A stretch of 15,468 bases of DNA from contig DNBN01000182.1 in NCBI GenBank assembly GCA_003491845.1, positions 1-15,468 on the forward strand. Reading direction: 5' to 3'. Shown here in pieces: positions 1 through 8,069 of this stretch. Every line of letters begins with the position of its first letter. The first letter of the stretch is position 1. The translations under genes and the position numbers were made by a program. This DNA is from Porticoccaceae bacterium. Its GTDB lineage: Bacteria > Pseudomonadota > Gammaproteobacteria > Pseudomonadales > Porticoccaceae. Below the pieces are notes generated by a model that saw only the letters and a program-made list of their open reading frames with translations, did no database searches and was not told where the DNA came from.

Positions 1-153
<153 letters not shown>

Positions 154-184
154 TCACTGCTTATAAAGTTGAAGGGCAGTGCCA

Positions 185-213
185 ATTATAGGGTAATGTT
201 GAGCAGTCTAACA
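185..213 (-). promoter_or_regulatory. Putative sigma-70 promoter of leuS
   Basis: A perfect -10 box, TATAAT on the minus strand, lies at 185-190, 37 bases upstream of the leuS start. The -35 region is weak: TGTTAG at 208-213 with a 17-base spacer. The box lies between the hairpin at 220-252 and leuS, so leuS probably has its own transcription start near position 178. This rests on sequence only. Confidence 0.5.
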
Positions 214-219
214 GTCCAA

Positions 220-252
220 CATAAGGGACAGCCGGTAAGGCTATCCCTTATG
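220..252 (-). terminator. Strong hairpin between the peroxiredoxin gene and leuS, possible terminator
   Basis: A near-perfect inverted repeat: CATAAGGGA at 220-228 pairs with TCCCTTATG at 244-252 (9 bp), then one C/A mismatch, then AGCC pairs with GGCT (4 bp) around the loop GGTAA. It lies just after the last gene of the ybeZ-lnt-peroxiredoxin run and just before the leuS promoter, a natural place for a terminator. Neither side has a convincing T-run (the minus strand continues TTGGACTGTTAG), so it is not a textbook intrinsic terminator. It may instead slow polymerase or protect the 3' end of the message. Confidence 0.45.
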
Positions 253-279
253 GCCTACAAACACCTTAACAGACAGTAC

Positions 280-810
280 CTATGATGTTTGACGGCTTGG
301 AATGCCCAGCTCAAGAAGCTTAGCGGCTATGTCTTCAGCTGAGGTTGCAGCATTGATTTGTTTGTCGACAAACAATACTTTGCCATCCTTCCCAATGTAG
401 ACAGTATGACGCTTGGGGACGCCATAAAAGGCTAGTACGTCATAGGCTTTGGCTACCTCAGTTGATGGATCGCTAAGTAAAGGGAAGTCTGCATCATTCT
501 CTTCAGCGAACTTTTGATTAGTTTCTAGGGGGTCAACACTGGCCATAAAGTAAGCAACTTCAATACCTTTTAGAAGATGACCATTTTGCGCAAGAGATTT
601 ACACTCAATAGTACATCCGCTGGTAAACGCTTTTGGGTACCAAGCAATCACCACCGCTTCTTTGTCATGAAATTGGTTTAGTGTGTAAGTTTTGCCATCA
701 GTAGCCTGCAGCTTAAAGTCTGGAGCAGTGTCTCCGATCTCAAGTGCACTAACCGTTAGCGAGATGGCGAAACAACCAAAAAGTGAAATTAACGTTTGAT
801 TTAATGTCAT
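280..810 (-). CDS. Exported peroxiredoxin (AhpC/TSA, Bcp-like)
   Basis: Thiol peroxidase predicted to reduce hydrogen peroxide or organic peroxides, probably in the periplasm. Of 176 residues, the first 22 look like a signal peptide: a hydrophobic run at about 7-21 ending VSA, with cleavage expected before Leu23. The mature part opens with the family-typical GDTAPDFKL (26-34). The active site reads PKAFTSGCTIEC, with Cys66 as the likely peroxidatic cysteine after Pro59 and Thr63, and Cys70 as a candidate resolving cysteine. In E. coli Bcp the two cysteines are five positions apart; here they are four. The gene follows lnt by 11 bases, with AAAGGG about nine bases before its ATG, so it is probably cotranscribed. 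The fold assignment is firm; the export and the resolving role of Cys70 are inferred. Confidence 0.88.
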   Translation of the reverse strand: MTLNQTLISLFGCFAISLTVSALEIGDTAPDFKLQATDGKTYTLNQFHDKEAVVIAWYPKAFTSGCTIECKSLAQNGHLLKGIEVAYFMASVDPLETNQKFAEENDADFPLLSDPSTEVAKAYDVLAFYGVPKRHTVYIGKDGKVLFVDKQINAATSAEDIAAKLLELGIPSRQTS

Positions 811-821
811 AATCGAGCCCT

Positions 822-2312
822 TTAAGATATTAGTTTTCGTTTTAATATTAAAAATAAACCTATCAGTAATGCTAGCATAACGATAGGTAATGATCCTGTG
901 TATGAAAAGAGCGTTCTACCCACACGCGGTTGTATTTTGCCGCTCAATACTGTGCTGGTATTTTTTTGCGCACGCTCATATATATTACCCCGATGGTCTA
1001 TCAAGCCTGAAATTCCGTTATTTGTCGCACGAATCATCGGTTTAGCGTTTTCAATAGCACGCATTTGAGCCATCTGCATATGTTGCAGCGGTCCAAGACT
1101 ACTGCCGAACCATGTGTCATTGCTCACGGTCAAAAGAACCGATGCTACACTGCTGTTACGCGCTATAAGATCTGGATAGACCACTTCATAGCAAATAGAG
1201 GGTGCAATAGTCTGCTCTTTGATCACAAATGGATTCTGTTGTGCATCTCCAAGTGATAGGGAAGACATGGGTAAATCAAAGAATCTGATGAGTCCACGTA
1301 ACAGGTTTTCTAGTGGAACATATTCCCCAAACGGTACCAGGCGTGTTTTATCATAGTTTTGTTGATTTTCATTTACGGCTATAAGTGAGTTGTGGTACGA
1401 CTTGTTGTTATCATCATAACGTATGATGCCAGTTAAAACAGTGGAGTTCTGGTCTTTAGCCATGGTTTGTAGGTCGGCCATAAATGTTGGAATACGCTGT
1501 TCTATGGTAGGTATAGCAGCTTCTGGCCAAACAATTAGATCTCGACCCCAAACGGGTTTGGTTTGATCAGTCAATTGTTTCAGTATGTTGGCCTGTCGTG
1601 AAGGTGACCACTTTTCTTTTTGTGAAATATTCGGCTGAACTAGAGCAACTGTTATAGATTTGTCATGGTCTTTAGTCCACTCTAGCTGCTGCAGCATCCA
1701 GCCCGAGCCAAAAATAACGAACAAAGTAAGAATAAAACGACCAATCTGTGATTGTCTGTTATCGCTGCGCGCAAAATTGGTTAGCAGCATTGCAAGCACA
1801 GCAGAAATAAAACTTAACCAGAGGACACCACCAATAGGAGCCCAGCCATTGAGCCAAGTCTCGGTGTGGCTATAACCTGCAAAAAGCCAGGGAAAACCAG
1901 TTAACACCCATGTTCTCATCCACTCACTAATAACCCAAATTGCAGGCAATCCGAATAATAATGACTGTTGGTTGTTTGGCATAAAAGCGGCTAGTGCGAA
2001 GGGTATTGCAAAAACACTGGCTAAAAATAGACAAAATAATATTGTAGCCAGCATGGCTAAAGGAGCTGGGATAAAGCCATATTCATGAATGCTCACATAC
2101 AACCAGCTTGCACCGGCAATATAAATACCAAATCCGTAAGCCAGGGTGTTTAAGAAGGCTTTTTTAACCGTCAGAGCTGTTAGGGAGCTAAACAACATAG
2201 CCATACTTAGTGTAACTAAAGGCCAAAACATGAAGGGAGCCAACCCTAGGGGGAAAAGAGTGCCTGCAATAAACAGCAAAAGGTACTGAATGGGCTGGCT
2301 ACGGTCTGTCAT
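822..2312 (-). CDS. lnt: Apolipoprotein N-acyltransferase
   Basis: Inner-membrane enzyme that adds the third acyl chain, taken from phospholipid, to the N-terminal cysteine of lipoproteins before Lol sorting. The 496-residue protein has several hydrophobic N-terminal segments (residues about 8-210), a periplasmic nitrilase-type domain (about 220-450) and a C-terminal membrane segment (about 473-491). The catalytic triad is visible: Glu264 in WPEAAIP, Lys322 in DKTRLVPFGEYVP and Cys374 in SICYEVVYP, corresponding to Glu267, Lys335 and Cys387 of E. coli Lnt. Its ATG overlaps the TGA of corC (ATGA), indicating translational coupling. Linkage to ybeX/corC, ybeY and ybeZ is classic for this family. 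Confidence 0.97.
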   Translation of the reverse strand: MTDRSQPIQYLLLFIAGTLFPLGLAPFMFWPLVTLSMAMLFSSLTALTVKKAFLNTLAYGFGIYIAGASWLYVSIHEYGFIPAPLAMLATILFCLFLASVFAIPFALAAFMPNNQQSLLFGLPAIWVISEWMRTWVLTGFPWLFAGYSHTETWLNGWAPIGGVLWLSFISAVLAMLLTNFARSDNRQSQIGRFILTLFVIFGSGWMLQQLEWTKDHDKSITVALVQPNISQKEKWSPSRQANILKQLTDQTKPVWGRDLIVWPEAAIPTIEQRIPTFMADLQTMAKDQNSTVLTGIIRYDDNNKSYHNSLIAVNENQQNYDKTRLVPFGEYVPLENLLRGLIRFFDLPMSSLSLGDAQQNPFVIKEQTIAPSICYEVVYPDLIARNSSVASVLLTVSNDTWFGSSLGPLQHMQMAQMRAIENAKPMIRATNNGISGLIDHRGNIYERAQKNTSTVLSGKIQPRVGRTLFSYTGSLPIVMLALLIGLFLILKRKLIS

Positions 2313-3151
2313 GACTCACTTTTAGTCACCTCTAATTGGGTGATTTTGCGACTATCGCCAGCAATTACAGTGAAATTAAATTGATTGATAGTCACTTTTT
2401 CCGAGACTTTAGGGAGATGTCCAAGTTCATCAATAATTAGACCGGCGACCGTATCAAACTCGTCATCTGAGAATCCGACATCAAAATACTCGTTAAAATC
2501 TGCAATTTCAGTAATTGCGTCTACCGCATAGCAATTATCATCAATTTTACGAATTTGCTCAGGTTCGTGAGCATCTGTTTCATCTTCAATTTCACCAACA
2601 ATTTCTTCCAAAACATCTTCAATAGTTAGAAGACCTGAAACGCCACCATATTCGTCTATTACTATAGCCATATGGTATCTCTGTTCTCGAAATTCTTGGA
2701 GCAAAACATTGATTCGTTTGCTTTCAGGAATAATATTTGCTGGGCGTAGCATAGCTTTCAAATTAAAAGATTCTTTGCCGTCCAATACGAGAGGTAACAG
2801 TTCTTTGGCAAGCAAAATGCCTTGAATGTCATCAGATGATTCACCGACAACTGGGAACCGAGAATGTTGAGACTGAATAACTACTTTAAGAATATCTTCT
2901 AGAGATGAATCTGATTCTATTAGTTTCATCTGCGATCTAGGAATCATGATCTCACGCGCTTGAAGATCAGAAACCTTCAGGGCTCCCTCCATTATTTGAA
3001 GAGCATCAGCGTCAATAATAGACTCATTTTCAGCACTTCGCAGCATGTCGGCAACCTCATCGCTATTGGAAGGGCTTGGTGAAAAAAGTCTCGCTAATTG
3101 TTTTAGCCAAGAAGTATCGGATATTTTTGATCCGCCGGTGTCGTCGTTCAT
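2309..3151 (-). CDS. corC: CBS-domain protein CorC/YbeX
   Basis: Cytoplasmic CBS-pair protein of the CorC/HlyC family; E. coli YbeX has been linked to Mg2+/Co2+ efflux and to ribosome metabolism. The 280-residue protein has the usual layout: an acidic N-terminal segment, a first CBS motif starting DLQAREIMIPRSQM (about 59-72), a second CBS motif around YHMAIVIDEYGGVSGLLTIE (about 160-180), and a C-terminal CorC_HlyC domain with the typical DEFDTVAGLIIDELGHLP. No membrane segment is visible, so it is the soluble form, not the membrane-bound DUF21 type. It lies 13 bases after ybeY and overlaps the lnt start by four. The family is certain; the exact function is not settled even in model organisms. 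Confidence 0.95.
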   Translation of the reverse strand: MNDDTGGSKISDTSWLKQLARLFSPSPSNSDEVADMLRSAENESIIDADALQIMEGALKVSDLQAREIMIPRSQMKLIESDSSLEDILKVVIQSQHSRFPVVGESSDDIQGILLAKELLPLVLDGKESFNLKAMLRPANIIPESKRINVLLQEFREQRYHMAIVIDEYGGVSGLLTIEDVLEEIVGEIEDETDAHEPEQIRKIDDNCYAVDAITEIADFNEYFDVGFSDDEFDTVAGLIIDELGHLPKVSEKVTINQFNFTVIAGDSRKITQLEVTKSES

Positions 3152-3164
3152 TACGTGCTCAATT

Positions 3165-3626
3165 TTACTCGTGTGTTTCAGTATAAGGCGCAGGATAGCC
3201 TAGACTCAACAAAATATCTGTTTCTAATTGCTCCATTATTTGTGCTTGCTCATCCTTGACATGATCATAACCTAATAAATGCAATACACCATGGATTACC
3301 ATATGTGCCCAGTGCGCCTGGGGCATTTTGCCTTGTTGTGAGGCTTCTTCGGATACTACTGACGCGCAGATCACCAAATCACCAAGTAGTGGCAATGGCA
3401 CTGGTACTACAGCATCAAACGGAAAAGATAGAACATTGGTTGCGCCCTGTTTTCCTCGATATTGGTGATTAAGTGCCGCGATCTCAGATTTGCTGACAAT
3501 TCTTATACTGAGCTCGGTACAGTCTTCTCTTTGGCCAAGTGCAGCTTGCACCCATAAGTGGATGTCAGTATCACTGGGCGAATCTGACGATGGACAGATT
3601 CGCTGAATATCAATATCGATGGTCAT
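3165..3626 (-). CDS. ybeY: Endoribonuclease YbeY (rRNA maturation factor)
   Basis: Zinc-dependent single-strand endoribonuclease involved in 16S rRNA 3'-end maturation and late ribosome quality control. The 153-residue length is normal for the family. The metal-binding signature HGVLHLLGYDH is present, with His112, His116 and His122 as zinc ligands, and the upstream motif ATNVLSFPFD (62-71) is also typical. The ATG at 3624-3626 gives the expected N-terminus. The gene lies 11 bases after ybeZ and 13 before corC, consistent with one transcript. YbeY and YbeZ are functionally linked in the literature, which fits the pairing. Confidence 0.97.
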   Translation of the reverse strand: MTIDIDIQRICPSSDSPSDTDIHLWVQAALGQREDCTELSIRIVSKSEIAALNHQYRGKQGATNVLSFPFDAVVPVPLPLLGDLVICASVVSEEASQQGKMPQAHWAHMVIHGVLHLLGYDHVKDEQAQIMEQLETDILLSLGYPAPYTETHE

Positions 3627-3637
3627 GCAGAGTCTAA

Positions 3638-4642
3638 CTAGTTATCTTTTTCAAAGACATCATAGGCATCCACAATGCTCTGTACAATTGGGTGACGCAC
3701 AACATCGCGGGATTCAAAATAGGTGAAACTGATATCCCCTACACTTTTTAACACTTCACCTGCATGAATCAAGCCTGAATTTGTTCCCTTGGGTAAGTCA
3801 ATTTGTGACATATCGCCGGTGATGACTGCGGTTGATCCAAAACCAATCCGCGTGAGAAACATTTTCATTTGTTCTCTGGTTGTGTTTTGGCTTTCGTCCA
3901 AGATAATGTAGGCACCATTAAGGGTTCTTCCTCGCATATAAGCTAAAGGTGCAATTTCAATGATATTGCGTTCTTGAAGTTTTGCTACTGTCTCAAATCC
4001 TAGCATTTCATGTAGCGCGTCGTACAAGGGTCGTAAGTAGGGATCTACTTTTTGGGCAAGGTCGCCAGGTAAAAATCCCAACCGCTCCCCAGCTTCAACA
4101 GCCGGACGCACTAAAAGAATCCGCTCAACTTCATCTCGTAATAGGGCTTCCACTGCACAGGCTACTGCCAAATAGGTTTTACCAGTACCAGCAGGGCCAA
4201 TGCCAAAGTTGATATCATGAGTTTGTATTGATCTAACGTAACGTTGCTGATTCAGGCCGCGAGGTTTAATGTTACCTTTTTTCGTTCGTATTACTGAGAA
4301 GTTATCTAGCTCACTAATAGTTTCTTGATTGTTTGGAGATGATGTCATGGATATTGTTCTCTCAAATTCACGAAGATGCAAGTGCACCTCTTCAGGGGTA
4401 ATGTCACTAAACTCTGTGGTCTCTTGATACAAATTTTTCAAAACACTTAGTGCATGCTCAGCATGCTTTGGCTCACCGGTGATTGCAAAAAAATTATCTC
4501 GCGAGCGTATATCAACATTTAGCCGGGTTTCGATCAGACGCAGGTTATCATCACATTGGCCTCTCAAAGAGGCGAGTCGCTGAGCATCGTTGGGCTCAAG
4601 GGTTAGGTCGCAGACAGCAGTCTGATTTGCGGGTTGTTTCAA
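3638..4642 (-). CDS. ybeZ: PhoH-family ATPase YbeZ (TTG start)
   Basis: Cytoplasmic PhoH-type P-loop ATPase, a partner of YbeY in rRNA processing. The 334-residue protein has an N-terminal KH-like region (about 10-75), Walker A GPAGTGKT at 149-156 and Walker B YIILDES with Asp249 and Glu250. Long blocks match E. coli YbeZ, such as PAVEAGERLGFLPGDLAQKV and MRGRTLN. The start is TTG at 4640-4642: an in-frame TAG lies six codons upstream, no ATG intervenes, and the next in-frame ATG is near residue 96, inside conserved sequence. Only a weak AGG-type ribosome binding site is seen upstream. A candidate promoter and a palindrome occupy the 87-base gap to miaB. Confidence 0.96.
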   Translation of the reverse strand: MKQPANQTAVCDLTLEPNDAQRLASLRGQCDDNLRLIETRLNVDIRSRDNFFAITGEPKHAEHALSVLKNLYQETTEFSDITPEEVHLHLREFERTISMTSSPNNQETISELDNFSVIRTKKGNIKPRGLNQQRYVRSIQTHDINFGIGPAGTGKTYLAVACAVEALLRDEVERILLVRPAVEAGERLGFLPGDLAQKVDPYLRPLYDALHEMLGFETVAKLQERNIIEIAPLAYMRGRTLNGAYIILDESQNTTREQMKMFLTRIGFGSTAVITGDMSQIDLPKGTNSGLIHAGEVLKSVGDISFTYFESRDVVRHPIVQSIVDAYDVFEKDN

Positions 4643-4681
4643 GAGGTGTTTAAACGCCTATAAGTTGAAATTTTGGACATT

Positions 4682-4711
4682 AGCATAGCCCGATCCTAGG
4701 ATCAGCGTAAA
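4682..4711 (-). promoter_or_regulatory. Possible promoter of the ybeZ-ybeY-corC-lnt unit
   Basis: On the minus strand a TTTACG (-35, at 4706-4711) and a TATGCT (-10, at 4682-4687) are separated by 18 bases, each matching four of six consensus positions. They lie about 40 bases before the ybeZ start, just after the miaB stop. The spacer contains the perfect palindrome at 4692-4703. Read-through from miaB remains possible because no terminator is visible between the genes. Confidence 0.35.
4692..4703. repeat. Perfect 12-bp palindrome GATCCTAGGATC in the miaB-ybeZ gap
   Basis: The sequence GATCCTAGGATC is identical on both strands and lies in the spacer of the putative ybeZ promoter. A twofold-symmetric site there could bind a dimeric regulator. 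It has no loop, so it is a poor RNA hairpin. It contains two GATC sites, which matters only if the host has Dam methylation. The operator role is inferred from position alone. Confidence 0.3.
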
Positions 4712-4729
4712 CCTTTTTCTTATCCTGCT

Positions 4730-6067
4730 CTAGAGCAGCTGGCCTCGCAATGAGTTGGGTAGCGCTTCGGTAATAGTAACCTCAGCAAATTCGCCTATTA
4801 GGTCATGATCAGATGTTCGGAAGTTAACTACACGATTATTTTCAGTGCGCCCCTGAAGCTCTCCAGGATCTTTTTTAGAGACACCAGTGACCAGTAGATT
4901 TTGAGTTGTACCTACCATTTTGCGACTGATGTCAGCGGCTTGTTGGAGTATTCGAGTCTGTAATATTTTTAGCCGCTGTTTTTTAGTATCTTCCGAAATA
5001 TTATCAGGAAGATCCGCTGCAGGAGTGCCAGGGCGAGCACTGTAAATAAAGCTAAAAGAGGTATCAAAACCAATTTGTTCAATTAACTTCATGGTAGCTG
5101 CGAAGTCGTCTTCAGATTCATTTGGAAACCCAATAATGAAGTCTGATGAGATACTCATGTTTGGTCTAAGTTGTCTAAGGCGGCGAATTTTTGATTTATA
5201 TTCAATAGCCGTATGTCCGCGTTTCATAGCCATCAAAACTCTATCAGAGCCACTTTGTACTGGCAGGTGTAAGTGGCTGACTAATTCTGGAACACGGCTA
5301 TACACTTCTATGAGCGCATCGGAGAACTCCACTGGATGAGATGTGGTGTACCGAATACGATCAATACCCTCAATACTAGCGACAAATGGTATTAGTTCTG
5401 CAAAGTCACAAATAGTGCCATCCGGCATGTCCCCACGATACGCATTGACGTTTTGACCAAGAAGATTAACTTCACGAACACCTTGCTCAGCTAGGGAGCT
5501 GATTTCGGCAATGATATCTGCTATGGGTCGACTGACTTCTTCGCCGCGAGTATAGGGGACAACGCAAAATGTGCAGTATTTAGAGCAGCCCTCCATGATC
5601 GATACAAAAGCACTAGGACCGTCGGCTTCAGGTTCGGGCAGGCGGTCAAACTTTTCAATTTCTGGAAAACTAATATCCACAACCACGGTACCATCTGTTT
5701 TGCGTGTCTCCATCATTTCCGGCAAGCGGTGTAGTGTTTGTGGTCCAAATATAACATCAACAAAAGGCGCTCTTTTCGCTATAGCATCACCCTCTTGGCT
5801 GGCAACGCAGCCACCAACACCAATTAATAATTCAGGATTATCTTTTTTTAGGTTCTTCCAGCGCCCCAGTTGATGGAAGACTTTTTCCTGCGCTTTTTCT
5901 CTGATTGAACAGGTATTAAGCAAAATAACATCTGCATCTGCAGGGTTGTCCGTAGGAACCATCTGGTGGCTCTCCCCCAGCAGGTCTTGCATGCGAGCAG
6001 AATCATACTCGTTCATTTGGCAACCATGAGTAACAATATGTAATTTTTTGACGGCTTTGTGCTGCAT
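4730..6067 (-). CDS. miaB: tRNA-2-methylthio-N6-dimethylallyladenosine synthase
   Basis: Radical-SAM methylthiotransferase that converts i6A37 of tRNAs to ms2i6A37. The 445-residue protein has the UPF0004 N-terminal domain with cluster ligands Cys16 (HGCQMNEYD), Cys53 (NTCSIREKA) and Cys87 ([10 protein letters not shown]). The radical-SAM motif CSKYCTFC has Cys161, Cys165 and Cys168 and is followed by [11 protein letters not shown]-terminal TRAM domain (about 380-445) ends [18 protein letters not shown] and VVPYTRG distinguish MiaB from RimO. The gene is transcribed leftward from a TATAAT promoter, divergently from the DUF1820 gene. The slightly short C-terminus compared with E. coli (474 residues) is normal variation. 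Confidence 0.97.
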   Translation of the reverse strand: MQHKAVKKLHIVTHGCQMNEYDSARMQDLLGESHQMVPTDNPADADVILLNTCSIREKAQEKVFHQLGRWKNLKKDNPELLIGVGGCVASQEGDAIAKRAPFVDVIFGPQTLHRLPEMMETRKTDGTVVVDISFPEIEKFDRLPEPEADGPSAFVSIMEGCSKYCTFCVVPYTRGEEVSRPIADIIAEISSLAEQGVREVNLLGQNVNAYRGDMPDGTICDFAELIPFVASIEGIDRIRYTTSHPVEFSDALIEVYSRVPELVSHLHLPVQSGSDRVLMAMKRGHTAIEYKSKIRRLRQLRPNMSISSDFIIGFPNESEDDFAATMKLIEQIGFDTSFSFIYSARPGTPAADLPDNISEDTKKQRLKILQTRILQQAADISRKMVGTTQNLLVTGVSKKDPGELQGRTENNRVVNFRTSDHDLIGEFAEVTITEALPNSLRGQLL

Positions 6068-6097
6068 ACGTATTTTTCTGTTTTGTCTTTACCAAGC

Positions 6098-6125
6098 ATT
6101 ATAGCCTTGGGTGATGTTTGCGCAA
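6098..6125 (-). promoter_or_regulatory. Putative sigma-70 promoter of miaB
   Basis: On the minus strand TTGCGC (-35, at 6120-6125) and a perfect TATAAT (-10, at 6098-6103) are 16 bases apart, placing transcription start about 25 bases before the miaB ATG. The -35 lies within the 8-bp palindrome TTGCGCAA (6118-6125). The -10 is bracketed by the inverted repeat CCAAG/CTTGG (6092-6096 and 6106-6110). Confidence 0.55.
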
Positions 6126-6154
6126 CAATTTTGCGGTGTGATTAAGTGTAGATA

Positions 6155-6163
6155 TGGTATTAT
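6155..6163 (+). promoter_or_regulatory. Extended -10 promoter candidate for the DUF1820 gene and perhaps gspE
   Basis: TGG followed by TATTAT (6158-6163) forms an extended -10 element about 38 bases before the ATG at 6202. No good -35 lies at standard spacing, which extended -10 promoters tolerate. It faces away from the miaB promoter, giving a compact divergent promoter region of 134 bases. Confidence 0.4.
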
Positions 6164-6201
6164 TATTGTTCACAAATTAAGCCGTCTTAAAGAGAGTTGT
6201 A

Positions 6202-6543
6202 ATGGCCAACGAACCAATTTATCGAATCACGTTTTTTAACCAAGGGCAGGTGTATGAAATCTATGCCCGACATGTTTTTCAAAGTGATCTTTGGGGCTTC
6301 CTTGAAGTTGAAGAGTTTATATTTGGCGAGCGTTCACAAATGATTGTGGACCCTGCTGAGGAAAAGCTAAAAAATGAATTTGCTGAGGTTAAGCGTAGTT
6401 TTATTCCGATGCAGTCTATAATTCGTATAGACGAAGTAGAAAAAGAAGGTGCTAGCAAAATCACTGAGGCTAGTGGTAATAATGTAAGTCCATTTCCTTT
6501 CCCGTCGATGGCCAATAGTAAGCCCTCGGGAGATAGTTTATAG
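6202..6543 (+). CDS. DUF1820 family protein of unknown function
   Basis: Small cytoplasmic protein of 113 residues with no signal peptide or membrane segment. I recognise the DUF1820 pattern found next to miaB in Pseudomonas and relatives: IYRITFFNQGQVYEIYARHV near the start, then VEEFIFGERSQMIVDPAEEK, then SIIRIDEVEKEG, with a proline-rich FPFP near the end. No biochemical function is known to me for this family. An AGAGAG ribosome binding site precedes the ATG. The gene is divergent from miaB and lies 57 bases before gspE on the same strand without a visible terminator, so it may be the first gene of the secretion transcript. Whether that linkage is functional cannot be told from here. Confidence 0.88.
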   Translation: MANEPIYRITFFNQGQVYEIYARHVFQSDLWGFLEVEEFIFGERSQMIVDPAEEKLKNEFAEVKRSFIPMQSIIRIDEVEKEGASKITEASGNNVSPFPFPSMANSKPSGDSL

Positions 6544-6600
6544 GCTGGTAATGTAAATAGCGGCGTCCCATGGTTTAGTCTGCGTCAAAAGGATATCAAT

Positions 6601-8064
6601 ATGTCACAACTCACAGCCAAGTTACTGCCTTTTGAGTTTGCGCGCAGCAATGGGCTGCTAGTGCGAGAGGCTGAGGGAGACTTGGTGCTGTCACCTTCTG
6701 CAACACAGTGGGCGATTAGCGAAGTTAATCGAATTAACCAAAGCTTTTCGGCCGTCAGTCGAGTTGATGCTGAGGTATTTGACAAAATGCTGTCTGCTCT
6801 TTACAGCGGACGTAAAAATTCCTCTGAATCGGTCATGGAAGATATCAAAGATTTTGTGGATATGGAATCTGCAGCTGCTGATTTAGAGGATACGGGTGAT
6901 TTATTAGACTCAGAAAATGATGCGCCTATCATTCGCTTGTTAAACGCTATTTTGGCGGAATCATTAAAAGAAAATGCCTCGGACATTCATGTTGAACCCT
7001 ATGAAAAAGAATCCTTGGTTCGGTTCCGTTTAGATGGGGTCTTGAGTACTGTTCTCAAGCCATCGGCACAGATAACACCGTTACTCATTTCCCGCATCAA
7101 AGTTATGTCAAAGTTAGATATTGCAGAGAAGCGTTTGCCTCAAGATGGACGGATGAGTGTGAAACTTGGAGGTCGAAGCATTGATCTGCGAATTTCTACC
7201 ATGCCATCAAGTCATGGTGAGCGGGTGGTGATGCGACTGCTAGATAAGGATGCTGGAAAACTACAGGTAGATGATCTTGGTATGCCTGAAGATACCTCCG
7301 CCCAGCTGGATGATTTGATTCGCCGACCCCATGGCATTATTCTGGTGACAGGTCCCACTGGGTCAGGCAAAACTACTACTTTGTATGCCGCATTGCAGCA
7401 GATGGACCGGCAGGGGCGTAATATTATGACTGTGGAAGATCCAGTAGAATATGATCTGCCAGGAATCAGTCAGACCCAAATTAATTTGCGAGCGGGCATG
7501 ACCTTTGCTCGCGGATTGAAGGCTATTTTGCGTCAAGATCCAGATGTTATTCTCATTGGTGAGATTCGTGATAGAGAGACTGCAGAGATTGCTACTCAGT
7601 CAAGTTTAACTGGCCATTTGGTACTTTCAACCTTACACACTAACACAGCGGCAGGGGCTATCACGCGATTACAGGATTTGGGTGTGGACAGTTTTTTACT
7701 GGCATCGACAATTCGCGGTATTCTTTCTCAGCGGTTGCTGAGAAAACTTTGTCAAAGCTGCCGAAACGCTATACAGCCAAATGAATTTAATCGTAATTTA
7801 TTGAAATTGAGGGACGGTGAAACGATTTATGAGGCCACAGGTTGTGCCAAATGTAATAGTACCGGCTATTCAGGCCGCCAAGCGTTATTTGAGCTAGTTA
7901 CTGTAGATGCTCATTTGCAAACCCTCATTCATGAAAATGCTGGTGAGCTTGAGTTAGAAGCTAGCATTCGTACTAAAGTGCCCAGCATTCGCGATGCGGG
8001 TTTTAGTATGGTTAGAAGTGGCCACACCACTATCGAAGAAGTTCTTCGTGTGACTAGCGTTTAA
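6601..8064 (+). CDS. gspE: Type II secretion ATPase GspE
   Basis: Cytoplasmic hexameric ATPase that powers pseudopilus assembly, docked to the inner membrane through GspL. The 487-residue protein has an N-terminal GspL-binding domain (about 1-90, opening LPFEFARSNGLLV), a second N-domain containing EPYEKESLVRFRLDG, and the C-terminal RecA-like domain. Walker A is GPTGSGKT at 251-258; the Walker B region LRQDPDVILIGEIRD spans about 310-324. The zinc-binding subdomain has Cys384, Cys387, Cys415 and Cys418 as two CxxC pairs, which is typical of GspE. AAGGA sits seven bases before the ATG. It opens the gsp cluster, five bases before gspF. Confidence 0.97.
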   Translation: MSQLTAKLLPFEFARSNGLLVREAEGDLVLSPSATQWAISEVNRINQSFSAVSRVDAEVFDKMLSALYSGRKNSSESVMEDIKDFVDMESAAADLEDTGDLLDSENDAPIIRLLNAILAESLKENASDIHVEPYEKESLVRFRLDGVLSTVLKPSAQITPLLISRIKVMSKLDIAEKRLPQDGRMSVKLGGRSIDLRISTMPSSHGERVVMRLLDKDAGKLQVDDLGMPEDTSAQLDDLIRRPHGIILVTGPTGSGKTTTLYAALQQMDRQGRNIMTVEDPVEYDLPGISQTQINLRAGMTFARGLKAILRQDPDVILIGEIRDRETAEIATQSSLTGHLVLSTLHTNTAAGAITRLQDLGVDSFLLASTIRGILSQRLLRKLCQSCRNAIQPNEFNRNLLKLRDGETIYEATGCAKCNSTGYSGRQALFELVTVDAHLQTLIHENAGELELEASIRTKVPSIRDAGFSMVRSGHTTIEEVLRVTSV

Positions 8065-8069
8065 TTTCT

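Noticed and set aside
763-780. Lipobox-like LFGC near residue 13 of the peroxiredoxin, suggesting a lipoprotein
   Set aside because: Too few hydrophobic residues precede the Cys, and the hydrophobic stretch continues after it to a signal-peptidase I-like VSA site; a soluble exported protein is more likely.
1065-5873. Plus-strand reading frames of 63-100 codons opposite the lnt, ybeZ and miaB genes
   Set aside because: They lie antisense to well-conserved genes, have no recognisable domain and no good ribosome binding site; they are shadows of the coding strand.
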